Shown here one piece after another: positions 8,856 to 17,609 of a stretch of 64,000 bases of DNA; the stretch's first letter is position 1; every line of letters starts with the position of its first letter. A program made the translations under genes and the position numbers. Source of the DNA: Pseudosulfitobacter sp. DSM 107133 (GTDB lineage: Bacteria; Pseudomonadota; Alphaproteobacteria; Rhodobacterales; Rhodobacteraceae); assembly GCF_022788695.1 (NCBI RefSeq), contig NZ_CP085155.1, positions 434,001 through 498,000 of the forward strand, read 5' to 3'. The notes under the pieces were generated by a model, which searched no databases, was not told the DNA's origin, and saw nothing but the letters and a program-made list of their open reading frames with translations.

Positions 8856-9767
8856 GTGAACACCCGCCTGCGCATGCGCCACATTCGTTGCTTTCTGGCC
8901 GTCGCCAAGGCCGGAACGGTCACCGATGCGGCCACGGCGATGAATTCCTCGCAGCCTGCGATTTCACGGTCTCTGGCCGAAATCGAAGAGATCATCGGCC
9001 AGCCGCTGTTCACCCGCACAGGGCGCGGGCTGGTGATGACCGACGCGGGGCAAAAGCTGAACCGCCATCTTGATACGGCCATGGCACAGATCGAAACCGG
9101 CACCCGCGCCGCCAGCGGCACAGCGCCACGGCCACGGGTCGCGGTGGGGATGTTGCCGAATGTGGCGCGCACATTGGCAGTGGATGCGGGTGCTTCGTTC
9201 AAGGCAGCACACCCCGAAATCGACCTGTTGCTGCATTGGGCCGGAGTGTCCGAGCTGATCACGCGCCTACACCGCAACGAAATCGACTTTATCCTTGGAC
9301 GTCTGCTGTCGCTGGAACATATGTCGGGCGTCAGTTTTGAACATCTGAACACCGAGGCCCTGATTTTTGTCGTCAGCCGCGACCACCCCTTTGCCGACAC
9401 CCCCGATGCCATCGACCTGCCTGACCTGATGCACGAGATGATGATCGTACCCATTGCCGACACCATTATCCGGCGCGAACTGGATAAATTTCTGACCGCG
9501 CGCGGCATTGCGGATTTTCCCAACAAGATCGAAACCGTGTCGTTTGAATTCACCCGCAGCTATCTGAAGCAGCATCGCGGGGCGGCCTGCGTGCCTGTTG
9601 GTGCGGTGCGCCGGGAACTGGCCGACGGGTCGCTGGTGCGTTTGGGCATTCAGGGCGAGGAACTGGTCAGCTCGGTGGGTATCACCTATGCCGCCGGACG
9701 CGCGCTTTCGGACAATGCGCAGCGTCTGGCGCAGCATGTGCGGGCCGCGGCAAAATTACGGCGCTGA
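8856..9767 (+). CDS. LysR-family transcriptional regulator (PcaQ/GbpR-like)
   Basis: 303-residue LysR regulator: winged HTH at residues 5-65 (RHIRCFLAVAKAGTVTDAA, SQPAISRSLAEIE, PLFTRTGRG) and an effector domain with LHRNEIDFILGRL. I use the GTG at 8856 preceded by GGAAAG; the upstream TTG at 8778 would add an unrelated leader and lacks a good ribosome site. The domain resembles regulators of sugar or aromatic acid catabolism (GbpR, PcaQ). It points at the sulfatase gene 112 bp downstream and probably controls it and the TAXI transporter. Confidence 0.83.
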   Translation: MNTRLRMRHIRCFLAVAKAGTVTDAATAMNSSQPAISRSLAEIEEIIGQPLFTRTGRGLVMTDAGQKLNRHLDTAMAQIETGTRAASGTAPRPRVAVGMLPNVARTLAVDAGASFKAAHPEIDLLLHWAGVSELITRLHRNEIDFILGRLLSLEHMSGVSFEHLNTEALIFVVSRDHPFADTPDAIDLPDLMHEMMIVPIADTIIRRELDKFLTARGIADFPNKIETVSFEFTRSYLKQHRGAACVPVGAVRRELADGSLVRLGIQGEELVSSVGITYAAGRALSDNAQRLAQHVRAAAKLRR

Positions 9768-9879
9768 TATACCGGATTGGATATGCTGGCGTGGAAATCA
9801 CTATTTCCCGAACTCTTTGAATCGCGTTACACCCTTTGCAGAGATTGCGCTTAAACCGCGTAAAAGTGGAGGAATATGT

Positions 9880-11559
9880 GTGGCCAAGCCAAAGAACATC
9901 CTGTTCATCATGTTCGACCAGCTGCGCTGGGATTACCTGAGCTGCTATGGGCATCCGCATCTGAAGACCCCCAACATCGACCGGATTGCCGCGCGCGGGG
10001 TGCGGTTCGACAATGCCCGCATCCAGTCGCCGCTCTGCGGCCCGTCGCGGATGTCGACCTATACGGGGCGCTATGTTCACAGCCACGGTGCCTCGTGGAA
10101 CAACGTGCCGCTGAAGGTGGGCGAGCGCACCATGGGTGACCATCTGCGCGATCAGGGCATGGGCTGCTGGCTGGTGGGCAAGACACACATGGCTGCTGAC
10201 GCCGACGGGATGCGGCGGCTGGGGCTGGCGCCGGACAGCGTGATCGGCGCGCGGGTCGCGGAATGCGGGTTCGACATCTGGGAGCGCGACGACGGCATGC
10301 GCCCCGAGGGGCCGGACGGTTTCTACGATCCGGGCGGGGCGCTCAAATACAACGATTACCTGCGCGACAAGGGCTATGACAGCGACAACCCCTGGCACGA
10401 CTTTGCCAACTCGGGCGTCGACGACGATGGCAACGTGCTGTCCGGCTGGTTTCTGGAAAACTCCGACAGCCCCGCCAACATCCGCGAGGAAGACAGCGAA
10501 ACGCCCTATCTGACGCGCCGCGGCATCGAATTCATCAAGGCGCAGGGCGACCAGCCGTGGTGCTGCCATCTGAGCTATATCAAGCCGCATTGGCCCTATA
10601 TCGTGCCCGAACCCTATGCCAGCATGTATGGCCCCGCCGATTTCCTGCCGCCGGTGCGCAGCGAGGCGGAACGGCAGACGGATCACCCGGTGTTCAAGGG
10701 GTTTCAGAACGCCCCCGTGGGCAAGGCCTTTGCCCGCGACGACATCCGCGACAAGGTGCTGACCGCCTATATGGGGCTGATCAAGCAATGCGACGACCAG
10801 ATGGGCGTGCTGTTCGACTGGCTGGAAAAGACGGGCCGTATGGACGACACGATGATCGTCATCACCTCGGACCACGGGGATTTCCTGGGCGATCACTGGC
10901 TGGGGGAAAAGACGTTTTTCCACGATGCCTCGGTCAAGGTGCCGATGATTATCTATGACCCCTCGGAACAGGCCGACGCGACCCGTGGCACCGCCAGTGA
11001 CGCGCTGGTGGAATGTATTGACCTTGCGCCCACTTTCGTCGACGTGGCGGGGGGCGATTCATCGGCGCTGGATCACATTCTGGAAGGGCATTCGCTGCTG
11101 CCCCTGCTGCGCGGCGGCGCGGCCCCGGACCGCGATTATACGATCTGCGAATACGATTATTCCGCCATACCGCTGGCCGGCAGGCTGAACTTGCACCCCG
11201 ACCAGTCGCGCATGTTCATGGTGGCGGATCATCACTGGAAGATGATCCACTTTGAAAGCGGTCACCGCCCGATGCTGTTCGATCTGCAAGCCGACCCGAA
11301 CGAGTTGACCGATCTGGGCAACAGCACAGAACACGCCGGGGTTATCGCACAAATGTATGATAAACTGGCCACATGGGCCCGCCGCCCGGCGGCCCGCACC
11401 ACCATGTCAAACGACGCATTCATCACTTACCGCACCAACGCCCCGCGCAGCGGTGTGTTGATCGGCATTGCCGATGCGACCGAAGCCGCAGGCGAAACCG
11501 CTGCCAAATATGTAGGTCGCACAGCCGAGGACAAACGGGAGGGTTCCGGCACAGGCTGA
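9880..11559 (+). CDS. Sulfatase / phosphonate monoester hydrolase-family enzyme
   Basis: 559-residue alkaline-phosphatase-superfamily hydrolase. The formylglycine motif C-x-P-S-R appears as C53-GPSR; the Cys must be oxidised to formylglycine by a sulfatase-modifying enzyme that is not in this window. Metal ligands are suggested by FDQLRWD near residue 12 and SDHGDFLGDHWLGEK near residue 328. That last motif resembles phosphonate monoester hydrolases and arylsulfatases. There is no signal peptide, so it should act in the cytoplasm on an imported substrate. Start is GTG at 9880 behind GGAGG. Linked to a TAXI transporter 56 bp downstream. Sulfate ester or phosphodiester substrate remains open. 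Confidence 0.85.
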   Translation: MAKPKNILFIMFDQLRWDYLSCYGHPHLKTPNIDRIAARGVRFDNARIQSPLCGPSRMSTYTGRYVHSHGASWNNVPLKVGERTMGDHLRDQGMGCWLVGKTHMAADADGMRRLGLAPDSVIGARVAECGFDIWERDDGMRPEGPDGFYDPGGALKYNDYLRDKGYDSDNPWHDFANSGVDDDGNVLSGWFLENSDSPANIREEDSETPYLTRRGIEFIKAQGDQPWCCHLSYIKPHWPYIVPEPYASMYGPADFLPPVRSEAERQTDHPVFKGFQNAPVGKAFARDDIRDKVLTAYMGLIKQCDDQMGVLFDWLEKTGRMDDTMIVITSDHGDFLGDHWLGEKTFFHDASVKVPMIIYDPSEQADATRGTASDALVECIDLAPTFVDVAGGDSSALDHILEGHSLLPLLRGGAAPDRDYTICEYDYSAIPLAGRLNLHPDQSRMFMVADHHWKMIHFESGHRPMLFDLQADPNELTDLGNSTEHAGVIAQMYDKLATWARRPAARTTMSNDAFITYRTNAPRSGVLIGIADATEAAGETAAKYVGRTAEDKREGSGTG

Positions 11560-11615
11560 AAATCAGGTCAGGGCGGGCCACTGCCCCGATCCACAAAGTC
11601 AAAAGGGAGGAAACC

Positions 11616-12677
11616 ATGACTTTTGTATTCAAGAAGGCCGCCGTCGCACTGGGATGCGCCGCAGCATTTGTCTGCGCCGCCGCTGCTTCGGCCCAGGAAA
11701 ACCTGACCGCCGAAACATCCAGCCCGGGGAATTCTCCACATCTGGTGACACTTCATCTGGCCGATGTTCTGGCCCGCGAAGGCATTGCCAACGTGCAGGT
11801 GCAAGAAGGCCAGACCGCCACCAATTCCATGGTCAGCATCGCCGAAGGCAAGTCCGACATGGTCACCGCGCCGCTGGTGCTGCATTTCCTGCTGGAAAAG
11901 GGCCGTGGCCCGTTCTCGAAACTGGGGGAGGACGGCAAGGCACTGGCCGACAATGTGCGCGCGATCTTCCCTTATAACGCAGGTGCTTACGGTCTGTTTG
12001 CCCCTGTTGCCAGCGGCATCCAGAGCTATGCGGATATCAAGGGGCGTACAGTCTGGAACGGCCCGCCACGCGGTGCCGCACTGACCGTTGGGCGCCAGAC
12101 CCTGTTGCTGGGCTCGGGCGGGTTCAAGGACGGCGAGGATTACACCGGCCTGCAAACCAACTGGGGACAACTGCCCACTGCACTTGTCGACGGCTCTGCC
12201 GAGGCGTTCATGGTCCCGATCACCTTTCCCTCGGACCGGGTGACAACCGCACAGGCGGCGGGTGACATCAACATCATTTCCTTCCCCAAGGCGATCTGGG
12301 AATCCGAAGGGATGCAAAAGTTCCTGAGCGCACCGGGCAACAGCCCGATCGAGATCGAAGGCGCGAAAATGGGCTATGGCGAAGGCAAGGGGGTCAACCT
12401 GATTTCGGAAGACGGCATTTTCCGCTCGCCCGGCGTGCCCTTTGCAACCTTCGTGAACGCGGACATGCCGGACGAAATGGTCAAGAAGATCGTCACAGCC
12501 TTCATTGGTTCACTGGATGAACTCAAGACGCGGTCGCCATATGCGGCCAACGTGAACTTTGGCGTGCTTGACCAGAAGACCACAGGCTTTTGCGGTGGTC
12601 TGTCGCTCAAGTACCATCCCGGCGCTGTCGCGGCCTGGGAAGAGGCCGGCTATGACGTGCCGGACTGCGCCAAGTGA
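11616..12677 (+). CDS. TAXI-family TRAP transporter solute-binding protein (first)
   Basis: 353 residues: signal peptide (AAAFVCAAAASAQEN, cleavage near residue 25) and a periplasmic TAXI/NMT1-like binding domain with TAETSSPGNSPHLVT, then GRTVWNGPPRGAALTVGRQ near residue 150. It delivers an organic acid to the fused TRAP permease encoded 69 bp downstream. TAXI ligands are mostly unknown; glutamate or 2-oxoglutarate are reported for a few. The ATG at 11616 has a strong GGGAGG site. The intercistronic hairpin that follows fits higher expression of the receptor than of the permease. Confidence 0.86.
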   Translation: MTFVFKKAAVALGCAAAFVCAAAASAQENLTAETSSPGNSPHLVTLHLADVLAREGIANVQVQEGQTATNSMVSIAEGKSDMVTAPLVLHFLLEKGRGPFSKLGEDGKALADNVRAIFPYNAGAYGLFAPVASGIQSYADIKGRTVWNGPPRGAALTVGRQTLLLGSGGFKDGEDYTGLQTNWGQLPTALVDGSAEAFMVPITFPSDRVTTAQAAGDINIISFPKAIWESEGMQKFLSAPGNSPIEIEGAKMGYGEGKGVNLISEDGIFRSPGVPFATFVNADMPDEMVKKIVTAFIGSLDELKTRSPYAANVNFGVLDQKTTGFCGGLSLKYHPGAVAAWEEAGYDVPDCAK

Positions 12678-12682
12678 TCCAC

Positions 12683-12711
12683 CGTCGGGCGGCGCACCAC
12701 GCCGCCCGACG
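12683..12711 (+). terminator. Intercistronic hairpin after the first TAXI receptor gene
   Basis: A perfect 11-bp stem CGTCGGGCGGC / GCCGCCCGACG with a 7-nt loop starts 6 bp after the receptor stop codon, with only a short CTTTGT behind it. Likely a partial terminator or mRNA-protecting hairpin, because the permease start lies 36 bp downstream on the same strand. Confidence 0.7.
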
Positions 12712-12746
12712 CCCTTTGTCACACATCCCAAGGGCAATGCAGCATC

Positions 12747-15098
12747 ATGACAACCCCATCCGACATCCGGCCGCCACAGGCCATCAGATTTCACACCATG
12801 GCCCGCATTCTGGGGCTGGTGCTGGTTGTTATCGGCCTGTTCAATACCACCCCGTCGATCCCCGGTTTGGATGCATGGGTTGCGCAAGCGGTTGGCAATC
12901 CGGGCTTTGTGATCCGCAAGTTTCCCTACGAATACCTGTACCCGCTGGCCTTTGTGCTGATGATGGTCATTGTGGCCCTGAACCATTCGTTCTGGGTCGA
13001 TGCGCTTGGCAAGACACGGGGCCGCCGTATCTTTGGGGCGTGCATGGATGTGGCGCTGGTGACGATGGCCATCGCCCTGTCGCTGTCTTACCTGATCGAA
13101 ATCGATTCCATCTGCCTGATTGACCAGTTCACCGGCGAACGCGCCGAACTGATCGCCCGCGCGCTGATCGAGGAAAAGGAATTTGCCGAGCTGTACGGCC
13201 TGCCTGCGCCCACCAGCGTTGATGATCCTTCGTGTATCAACACGCTTGGGGTCTGGCTGTTCGCCGTGGTCGGCGCTGGGATCGCGGTGTTTCTGGGCTA
13301 TAACGTCAAGGTCTGGGGCTTTCCGCTGGTCGCTGTCGCCATTGTTGTAGCCGCCTATACGTTGATTACGGTGCTGGTCTGGTACTATTTCGGCGCGGAT
13401 GACACGAACAAATACCTGATTACAAAGCTGGGTGGCGAGCCGCGCACGCTGATGGACGGGCGCCCCAACATCGAAGACGTGCTGGTCAACACATCCCAGG
13501 GGTTGATGGGCCGCTTTATGGGCATCCTGCTGAGCACCGTGTTTCCCTATATCGTGCTGGGATCGCTGTTTGGCATTTCAGCGGGCGGCCAATCGCTGAT
13601 CAAGCTGGCGTTTCTGTGGACCCGTCGTTTGCGCGGCGGGCCGGCCCATGCGGCCATCGTTTCGTCGGCCTTGTTCGGCACCATTTCGGGCGGGCCGGTT
13701 GTCAACGTGCTGTCCACCGGCGTGCTGACCATCCCGATGATGCTGAAACGCGGCTTTTCCAAAACCTTTGCCGGCGGGATCGAGGCTGCCGCGTCATCGG
13801 GCGGGCAGATCATGCCGCCGGTGATGGGGGTTGCGGCCTTTGTGCTGGCCGCGATGACGGCGGTGCCCTACCGCGAGGTCATCATCGCCGCGATCATCCC
13901 GTCGGTCGCCTATTTCGGCTGCCTGTTCCTGACCGTCGTATTCCAGGCCCGCAAACAAAAGATCGAAGCGGTCGGGGACAAGACACCCGACATGATGCTG
14001 AACCGTCAGGACCTGCTGAACCTTGTGATGATCTTTGGCCCGATCCTGTTGATCCTGTTCCTGCTGGTGACGCCCAAAGAAGCCATCGGCTGCGGACCCG
14101 TCGCCGCCCTGTTCAACATCCAGACCATCGCGACCGACACCACCTGCCGCGCGGTTGACCTGCCGTTCCTGTTCCAGCTGGTGCAGAACAGCGCGGGCGA
14201 CGCAGGGTCGGCGGGCTGGTGGGCCGTGTTCCTGCTGGCGATCCTGTTCCTGCTGGACCCGGCATTTCGCCGCAAGCCTGCGCAACTGGTCGGCGCGCTG
14301 GCCGACGCCGGTATTCTGATCTCGACGCTGTACCTGATGTTCCTGTCGGTTTCGGTCATCGACTTTTGCCTGAACTTTACCGGCCTGTCGGGGTTCATCG
14401 CGCGTGATGTGCTGTCAGCCCTGCGTCTGTTCGGGACCGAGCTGCAAACCGGTGGCATTTTCCTGTTTGCGGCGCTGTTCGTGACCATGCTGATGTCGAT
14501 CCTGCTGGGCATGGGCATGCCCACGGTGCCGGCCTATGTGAACGTCGCCTTGCTGATGGGGCCGCTGGTGATCGGGCTGGGCATCGCGCCGTTTACCGCA
14601 CATATGTTCATCTTTTTCTTTGCTGTTGCCTCGGCCATCACGCCGCCCGTTGCCGTGGCCGCCTTTGCCGCCGCCTCGATCACCAAGGCCGATCCGATGC
14701 GCACAGGCTTTTCTGCCGTGCGTGCAGGCGTGGTGATGTTCGTGCTGCCCTTTGTCTTTGTTTTCTATCCCGAACTGCTGCTGATCGACGCGGCCAAGGT
14801 CGACCCCAATGCCCTTGCGGGGACCGAAGCGTTCCTGGCGGGTTACAGCAGCGGCATTGACTGGCCTGCGCTGGCGCTGGTTGTTGTGCGGGTCATGCTG
14901 GGCCTCTATCTGCTGGCCAGCGCCCTGTCGCGCTATGACCGTCACCCGCTGGGCCGCGCCGAGATCGGCTTGCGGCTGGCGCTGGGGCTGGGGGTGGTCA
15001 TGCACAGCCCGATGATCTGGGGGCCTGCCGTCGCGCTCACGGCTGCCTATCTGGCTTGGTACACGATCAGCGCGACACGGCGCGTTGCCACGCCCTGA
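12747..15098 (+). CDS. TRAP transporter fused permease (DctQ-DctM, TAXI type)
   Basis: 783-residue inner-membrane protein with about 17-19 hydrophobic segments, combining the small (DctQ-like) and large (DctM-like) permease domains as typical for TAXI systems. The conserved GGPVVNVLSTGVLTIPMM and GGQIMPPVMGVAAFVLA (near residues 310-355) and GMGMPTVPAYVNVALLMGPL (near 590) mark the transport core. It is longer than the second permease in this window (624), with extra loops at residues ~120-160 and 215-250. Its stop lies 3 bp from the stop of the convergent larC gene. Confidence 0.88.
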   Translation: MTTPSDIRPPQAIRFHTMARILGLVLVVIGLFNTTPSIPGLDAWVAQAVGNPGFVIRKFPYEYLYPLAFVLMMVIVALNHSFWVDALGKTRGRRIFGACMDVALVTMAIALSLSYLIEIDSICLIDQFTGERAELIARALIEEKEFAELYGLPAPTSVDDPSCINTLGVWLFAVVGAGIAVFLGYNVKVWGFPLVAVAIVVAAYTLITVLVWYYFGADDTNKYLITKLGGEPRTLMDGRPNIEDVLVNTSQGLMGRFMGILLSTVFPYIVLGSLFGISAGGQSLIKLAFLWTRRLRGGPAHAAIVSSALFGTISGGPVVNVLSTGVLTIPMMLKRGFSKTFAGGIEAAASSGGQIMPPVMGVAAFVLAAMTAVPYREVIIAAIIPSVAYFGCLFLTVVFQARKQKIEAVGDKTPDMMLNRQDLLNLVMIFGPILLILFLLVTPKEAIGCGPVAALFNIQTIATDTTCRAVDLPFLFQLVQNSAGDAGSAGWWAVFLLAILFLLDPAFRRKPAQLVGALADAGILISTLYLMFLSVSVIDFCLNFTGLSGFIARDVLSALRLFGTELQTGGIFLFAALFVTMLMSILLGMGMPTVPAYVNVALLMGPLVIGLGIAPFTAHMFIFFFAVASAITPPVAVAAFAAASITKADPMRTGFSAVRAGVVMFVLPFVFVFYPELLLIDAAKVDPNALAGTEAFLAGYSSGIDWPALALVVVRVMLGLYLLASALSRYDRHPLGRAEIGLRLALGLGVVMHSPMIWGPAVALTAAYLAWYTISATRRVATP

Positions 15099-15101
15099 GG
15101 G

Positions 15102-16277
15102 CTATTCGGCTTCCCCACGGCGCGCGGCGCTGCGCCGGGCGGCCAGCGTTTGCGCACCTTCCAGATCGTCGCTTTCGACTTTCAGGGTTTCGTGGCCTGC
15201 CGGGCGCTGTGTGCGCTTGCGGCGTTGGCCGTCCGGGGCGGTTTCGGGTTTGCGGGGCAGGATCAGCCGGTCGACCACTGTGCGGCGCAACCCAAGGGTC
15301 GAGGTCAGGTTGAACATTCGTTCCGCCACATCTTCGGATTGGTCGGGGTGCACCAGCAGATCCATTCGCACAACGGGGCGTGACTTTTTCCCCTGCGCGT
15401 TCAGCAGCAGCACATCAACCACGCCCGCCGTTGCCCGCAATGCCTCGGTTGCCGCGCCCAGTTCCTCGCCCGTCATGTCGTCGATGTCGCAGGACAGTTG
15501 CACAAGCTGGTCGTGCATCATGCCACTTTCGGCGGTGTCGAACATCGTGACGCGCAGGATATTCGGCAGACCTTTCATCACCCGCGTGCCCGCGCCCGAA
15601 CCCACGCCCGACAGCCGACCGGGCGGGCGGGTGCCGTGGCTGCCGCCGGTGACATGGGCCAGGATCGCGGCCCCCGTCGGCGTCACCCGTTCGCCTGCGA
15701 TGCCGTCGTCGTGCCAGTCAAAGCCCTGCAGGATCAGCGCCGTCGCAGGGGCCGGCACCGGCAGTTTGCCATGCGCCGTATCGACCAGACCGCCACCCAG
15801 CGGCAGCGGTGCCAGGCTGTAGGTCGCCCCGTCCAGTGCGGCGCAAATGCTGCCCGCCGCCGTCACGTCCATCAGCGCGTCCCAATCGGCGATTTCGTGG
15901 AAATGCACGCGGTCGATGGGGATGTTGTGGACCTGCGCCTCGGCCTCGGCGATGCGGTGCAGGATGGCACAGGCGGCGTCCGCCGTGCCGTCGGACAGCG
16001 GCGCGCTTTCCAGCAGGGCGCGCGTCGCCTTGTAGGTGGTGTCAGCCCCGTGCCGCGCATTTATGCCACCCTTGGCCAGCACCAGCTTGAACTGGCGCGA
16101 CATGATGCCGGATGCCACATGTTCGGTCAGCTCAGGCCTGCCCACCTCGGCGGGCAAAACGGCTGCGACATCGGCCAGAACGCGGTCAGCCAGGTCGGGG
16201 CGTGCGTGCAGCATGGCGGCGATGAACATATCCCCCGCTGCCCCGCCGACGGGGTCCAGATGCAGATGCAGCCCCAT
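15102..16277 (-). CDS. larC: LarC: nickel insertion into the pincer cofactor
   Basis: Inserts Ni into pyridinium-3,5-bisthiocarboxylic acid mononucleotide in a CTP-dependent step, making the cofactor for LarA-type enzymes. 391 residues containing both halves of LarC in one frame: N-terminal LDPVGGAAGDMFIAAML and a His-rich stretch (VHFHEIADWDALMDV), and the C-terminal domain with SCDIDDMTGEELGAATEAL and STLGLRRTVVDRLILPRK. In lactobacilli the gene needs a programmed frameshift; here it does not. Start ATG shares one base with the LarA-like stop (TGATG), so the two are co-translated. Confidence 0.88.
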   Translation of the reverse strand: MGLHLHLDPVGGAAGDMFIAAMLHARPDLADRVLADVAAVLPAEVGRPELTEHVASGIMSRQFKLVLAKGGINARHGADTTYKATRALLESAPLSDGTADAACAILHRIAEAEAQVHNIPIDRVHFHEIADWDALMDVTAAGSICAALDGATYSLAPLPLGGGLVDTAHGKLPVPAPATALILQGFDWHDDGIAGERVTPTGAAILAHVTGGSHGTRPPGRLSGVGSGAGTRVMKGLPNILRVTMFDTAESGMMHDQLVQLSCDIDDMTGEELGAATEALRATAGVVDVLLLNAQGKKSRPVVRMDLLVHPDQSEDVAERMFNLTSTLGLRRTVVDRLILPRKPETAPDGQRRKRTQRPAGHETLKVESDDLEGAQTLAARRSAARRGEAE

Positions 16278-17593
16278 CAGTGTGCGTCCGGCCACGGGTT
16301 GACCAGCTTGCCATCCTCGAACTGCATCTCTTCCAGATCGCCGATGATCTCGAACCCCGGACGGTCGCGCAGCTCGGGCAGCATCGCCTCGGAGGCATAG
16401 AGGTATTCCAGCTTCAGCGTGTTCGGGATGCGCAGCAGGCGCGGCTTGGTGATGTCATCTGCCCCGCTGGTTTTCACCACCGTCTGTATGGCCGAGCGCG
16501 CACAGGGCATGACCATGGGCAGTTTGGCCTGCACCAACACTTGCGAGGTCAGGCAGTTGGCATAGACGGCCTCGCGGTCGAAATTCTCTTCGATCTGCGC
16601 GGTGATCACATCGGCCCGCGCGGCGCCATTGGCGTTGCCATTGCTGCGCGGCGACAGCCCCAGCGCCACCAGCCGTTCGATGTGCAGGTGGACCTGCATC
16701 TTGGGGCTGGAAAAGCGGTGGGTGATGTTGGGGTCCATGCCGGTACCGGAAAACTCCTTGCCGATCTCGTCCACCACCAGCACGTCCAGCGTGCCGGATG
16801 CGGTGGGCTGGTCCAGCGGCCCGACCGGCAGGCGCGGCATGTTGGCCATCGCCTCTTGCAACAGCGGTGCCTCGGCCTCGAGCAAGCCGTCGCTGTCCAG
16901 AACCTCGACCCGCGCCAGTTCGTCATAGGCGTTTTCGATGGTGCCGATGCCGAACAGCACCTTGCAGCGTTCCAGCTTCATCCGCGCCATCTTGGCGACA
17001 AAGATGCCCACGTTGTCGATGCCGCGCGCATGGCAGTTTTCGGCCCCCGACTGTTTGCCCAGCCCGATCGACAGCATCTTGGCCAGACCGCTTTCGTTGG
17101 GCGCGCGGAAGGACGTGTGCGGTTTGATCCGGTTGAACAGGATGATGCCGTCGGCGGCATTGGCATAGCGGTCCATGCGCACCGACATGCCGTTGTCCAG
17201 AACGCCGATTTCGTCGGTTTCCATGGACGAGCGGATGGGGCAGCCGATCACGTCCTCGGTCACGCCCAGCTTGGCCAGCAGGGCGGTCTGCCCTTCGGCG
17301 GTGGCGCCGCCGTGGCTGCCCATGGACGGCACGACAAAGGGGTCTGCCCCGCGTGCGCGGACCTCGGCCACGATGGCGGTCAGCAGTTCGGGGAAATCCG
17401 CGATGCCACGGCTGCCGGCGGTGATGGCGATGGACATGCCCGGCTTGACCTTGTCCGTGCAGGCGGCCCGCGCCATCGCATCACGCACGGCGGCGGCAGG
17501 GTCACCCGCGCGGGTGGCGGCGAAGGTCTGGCGGCACAGCGCGATGCGCGGCAGCACCGTATCCTGCACCAGCTTTACATAATTGGGTGTCAT
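16277..17593 (-). CDS. LarA-superfamily nickel-pincer-dependent 2-hydroxyacid racemase/epimerase
   Basis: 438-residue LarA-fold (DUF2088-type) enzyme. The residues that hold the nickel pincer cofactor in lactate racemase (His108, His174, Lys184, His200) have plausible counterparts at similar spacing: H94 in MGSHGG, H159 in IKPHTSF, K172 in GLAKML, H188 in NCHARG. Lys would bind the cofactor covalently. The neighbours are an altronate-type dehydratase and LarC, not lactate genes, so I infer an aldonate or 2-hydroxyacid C2 epimerase rather than lactate racemase; gluconate 2-epimerase and malate racemase are known members of the superfamily. The active-site assignment is by eye. Confidence 0.82.
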   Translation of the reverse strand: MTPNYVKLVQDTVLPRIALCRQTFAATRAGDPAAAVRDAMARAACTDKVKPGMSIAITAGSRGIADFPELLTAIVAEVRARGADPFVVPSMGSHGGATAEGQTALLAKLGVTEDVIGCPIRSSMETDEIGVLDNGMSVRMDRYANAADGIILFNRIKPHTSFRAPNESGLAKMLSIGLGKQSGAENCHARGIDNVGIFVAKMARMKLERCKVLFGIGTIENAYDELARVEVLDSDGLLEAEAPLLQEAMANMPRLPVGPLDQPTASGTLDVLVVDEIGKEFSGTGMDPNITHRFSSPKMQVHLHIERLVALGLSPRSNGNANGAARADVITAQIEENFDREAVYANCLTSQVLVQAKLPMVMPCARSAIQTVVKTSGADDITKPRLLRIPNTLKLEYLYASEAMLPELRDRPGFEIIGDLEEMQFEDGKLVNPWPDAH

Positions 17594-17609
17594 ATCGTGG
17601 TCTTCCTTG

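Noticed and set aside
15102..16277. Programmed frameshift in larC, as in lactobacilli
   Set aside because: Both LarC halves are in one uninterrupted frame here.
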